From: a virus
DNA length: 22,007 nucleotides
Strand: one strand, 5' to 3'
IMG/VR virus record: IMGVR_UViG_3300021512_000012
Location: 1-22,007 of that record
Both the position numbers and the translations under genes were made by a program. Below are positions 21,386 through 22,007 of the stretch, in pieces. The notes under the pieces are model-generated. The model was not told the origin of the DNA, did no database searches, and worked only from the letters and a program-made list of their open reading frames with translations. The first letter of the stretch is position 1, and every line of letters begins with the position of its first letter.

Positions 21386-22007
21386 ATGGCTGACAGCATA
21401 ACAGGCATAACAAGCGACCCCATCCTCTGGACTCAACCCGCGAAGGCGGAGAACCTTGCAGATCACATATCCATTGCTTACCGGATAGGCTTCCCGGGAA
21501 CAGTGGAGGAATCTCGCAGACCGGTAGAGCGAACAGGGATGATACTGGAATACACTTTCCAGTTCAACAGTCCGCAAGAACTGAAAGAGTTCATAAGCTT
21601 CTTTGAAGACCGCAAGTCTTCTCTGCAAAAGTTCTGGCTTCCGGTATGGATGAATAGCTTTGAGTTGTATGAGCCTGTTCTTGAAAACTCCGACATCATA
21701 AAGATCCGACCTTGCTCCTTCAGTCTGACCTACCTGGGACATGAAAGGATATGGATGTTATTGAAGGACGGGTCGCGGATCGTAAGGCGAGTTACATCTG
21801 CATCAGACGAAGGCAGTTACGAGGAGATCAGAATAGACACGCCCATGGATCGCACTGTAACGCCCGAAGACTTACGCGTCTTCGGGAAGTTCATTCTTTG
21901 CAGATTTGCCTCCGACGAGCTTACCGTAGAATACCCGCTTCCCAACACGAGCATATCCGTCGTAAAAGTGAGGTTCGTAGAACTGCTGGGAGAGTATGAA
22001 GGGGAGG
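21386..22007 (+). CDS. Putative distal tail protein, 3' end beyond window
   Basis: An open frame of at least 207 codons with no stop before the window edge. It begins MADSITGITSDPILWTQPAK after AGGGAGG with six-base spacing. Another ATG at 21381 overlaps the previous stop but its frame closes after six codons, so 21386 is the start. The segment QELKEFISFFEDRKSSLQKF followed by WLPVW resembles the part of some phage tail proteins that packs against the tail tip. The right side (LRVFGKFILCRFASDELTVEY and on) is beta-rich. Name and role remain inferred from position. Confidence 0.7.
   Translation, partial: MADSITGITSDPILWTQPAKAENLADHISIAYRIGFPGTVEESRRPVERTGMILEYTFQFNSPQELKEFISFFEDRKSSLQKFWLPVWMNSFELYEPVLENSDIIKIRPCSFSLTYLGHERIWMLLKDGSRIVRRVTSASDEGSYEEIRIDTPMDRTVTPEDLRVFGKFILCRFASDELTVEYPLPNTSISVVKVRFVELLGEYEGE

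Noticed and set aside
21381-21401. ATG overlapping the preceding stop as the start of the last gene
   Set aside because: That frame ends at TAA after six codons; the ATG at 21386 opens the long frame and has better spacing from AGGGAGG.
1-22007. Frequent GGTAGAGG-like words across the window
   Set aside because: They mostly arise from the common codon pair GTA GAG and Gly/Glu-rich coding, have no regular spacing, and sit inside genes.
1-22007. Search for tRNA, CRISPR array, insertion sequence or attachment site
   Set aside because: No cloverleaf-like sequence, regular direct repeats, transposase or terminal repeats were noticed; coding is almost continuous.

Overview
This window is an almost gap-free, single-strand (+) block of structural and lysis genes from a tailed double-stranded DNA phage or prophage. 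It has an HK97-type portal, a serine prohead protease, an HK97-fold major capsid protein, head-tail connectors, a tail tube protein, tail assembly chaperones, and a roughly 813-residue tape measure. No contractile-sheath gene is seen, so the particle is most likely a siphovirus. The host looks bacterial: Shine-Dalgarno sites are strong (AGGAGG/GGAGG types), there is a near-consensus sigma-70 promoter at 9271-9300, and an HU/IHF-type protein is present. Heavy use of AGG/AGA and ATA codons, and proteins rich in Glu, Lys and Arg, suggest a thermophilic host. That is an inference from composition, and I cannot name the host. No integrase, repressor, replication gene, tRNA, CRISPR array or insertion sequence is visible.

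Layout. (1) 25-2826: an HU-like protein, a small protein of unknown function, a beta-helix tail spike/fibre-like protein, a 59-residue basic repeat protein and a beta-sandwich protein. (2) 2811-4423: a probable lysis cassette of a membrane-anchored coiled-coil protein, a DUF5675-type protein with an H..GN...GCI motif, a three-transmembrane holin-like protein and a small helical protein. (3) 4407-6211: accessory genes, namely an AdoMet decarboxylase (SpeD)-like protein, a double zinc-ribbon protein, a metallophosphoesterase and a 43-residue membrane protein. (4) 6213-9274: a portal-MuF-metallopeptidase triple fusion followed by an ATGA-coupled 75-residue gene. (5) 9271-12108: a sigma-70 promoter, the prohead protease with extra domains, the major capsid protein and two competing hairpins. 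(6) 12149-13993: two zinc-ribbon proteins, then head-tail joining proteins. (7) 13996-18205: tail tube, tail assembly chaperones with a probable programmed -1 frameshift at 15433-15439, and tape measure. (8) 18210-22007: four distal tail proteins, the last cut off by the window edge.

How the parts work together: the portal/MuF protein, protease and capsid protein build the prohead. The 12553-13993 genes close the head and stop the tail. The tube, chaperones, tape measure and distal proteins build the tail. The left-hand spike-like gene probably supplies host binding, and the lysis cassette releases virions. Almost every junction is an overlap or an ATGA coupling, so most of the window is probably one or a few long transcripts. 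The capsid pair has its own promoter at its front and candidate attenuating hairpins behind it.

The most unusual features are the zinc-metallopeptidase fused behind portal and MuF, its coupled small neighbour, the SpeD-like gene among structural genes, and the concentration of zinc-ribbon proteins. No terminase gene lies upstream of the portal, where it usually sits.
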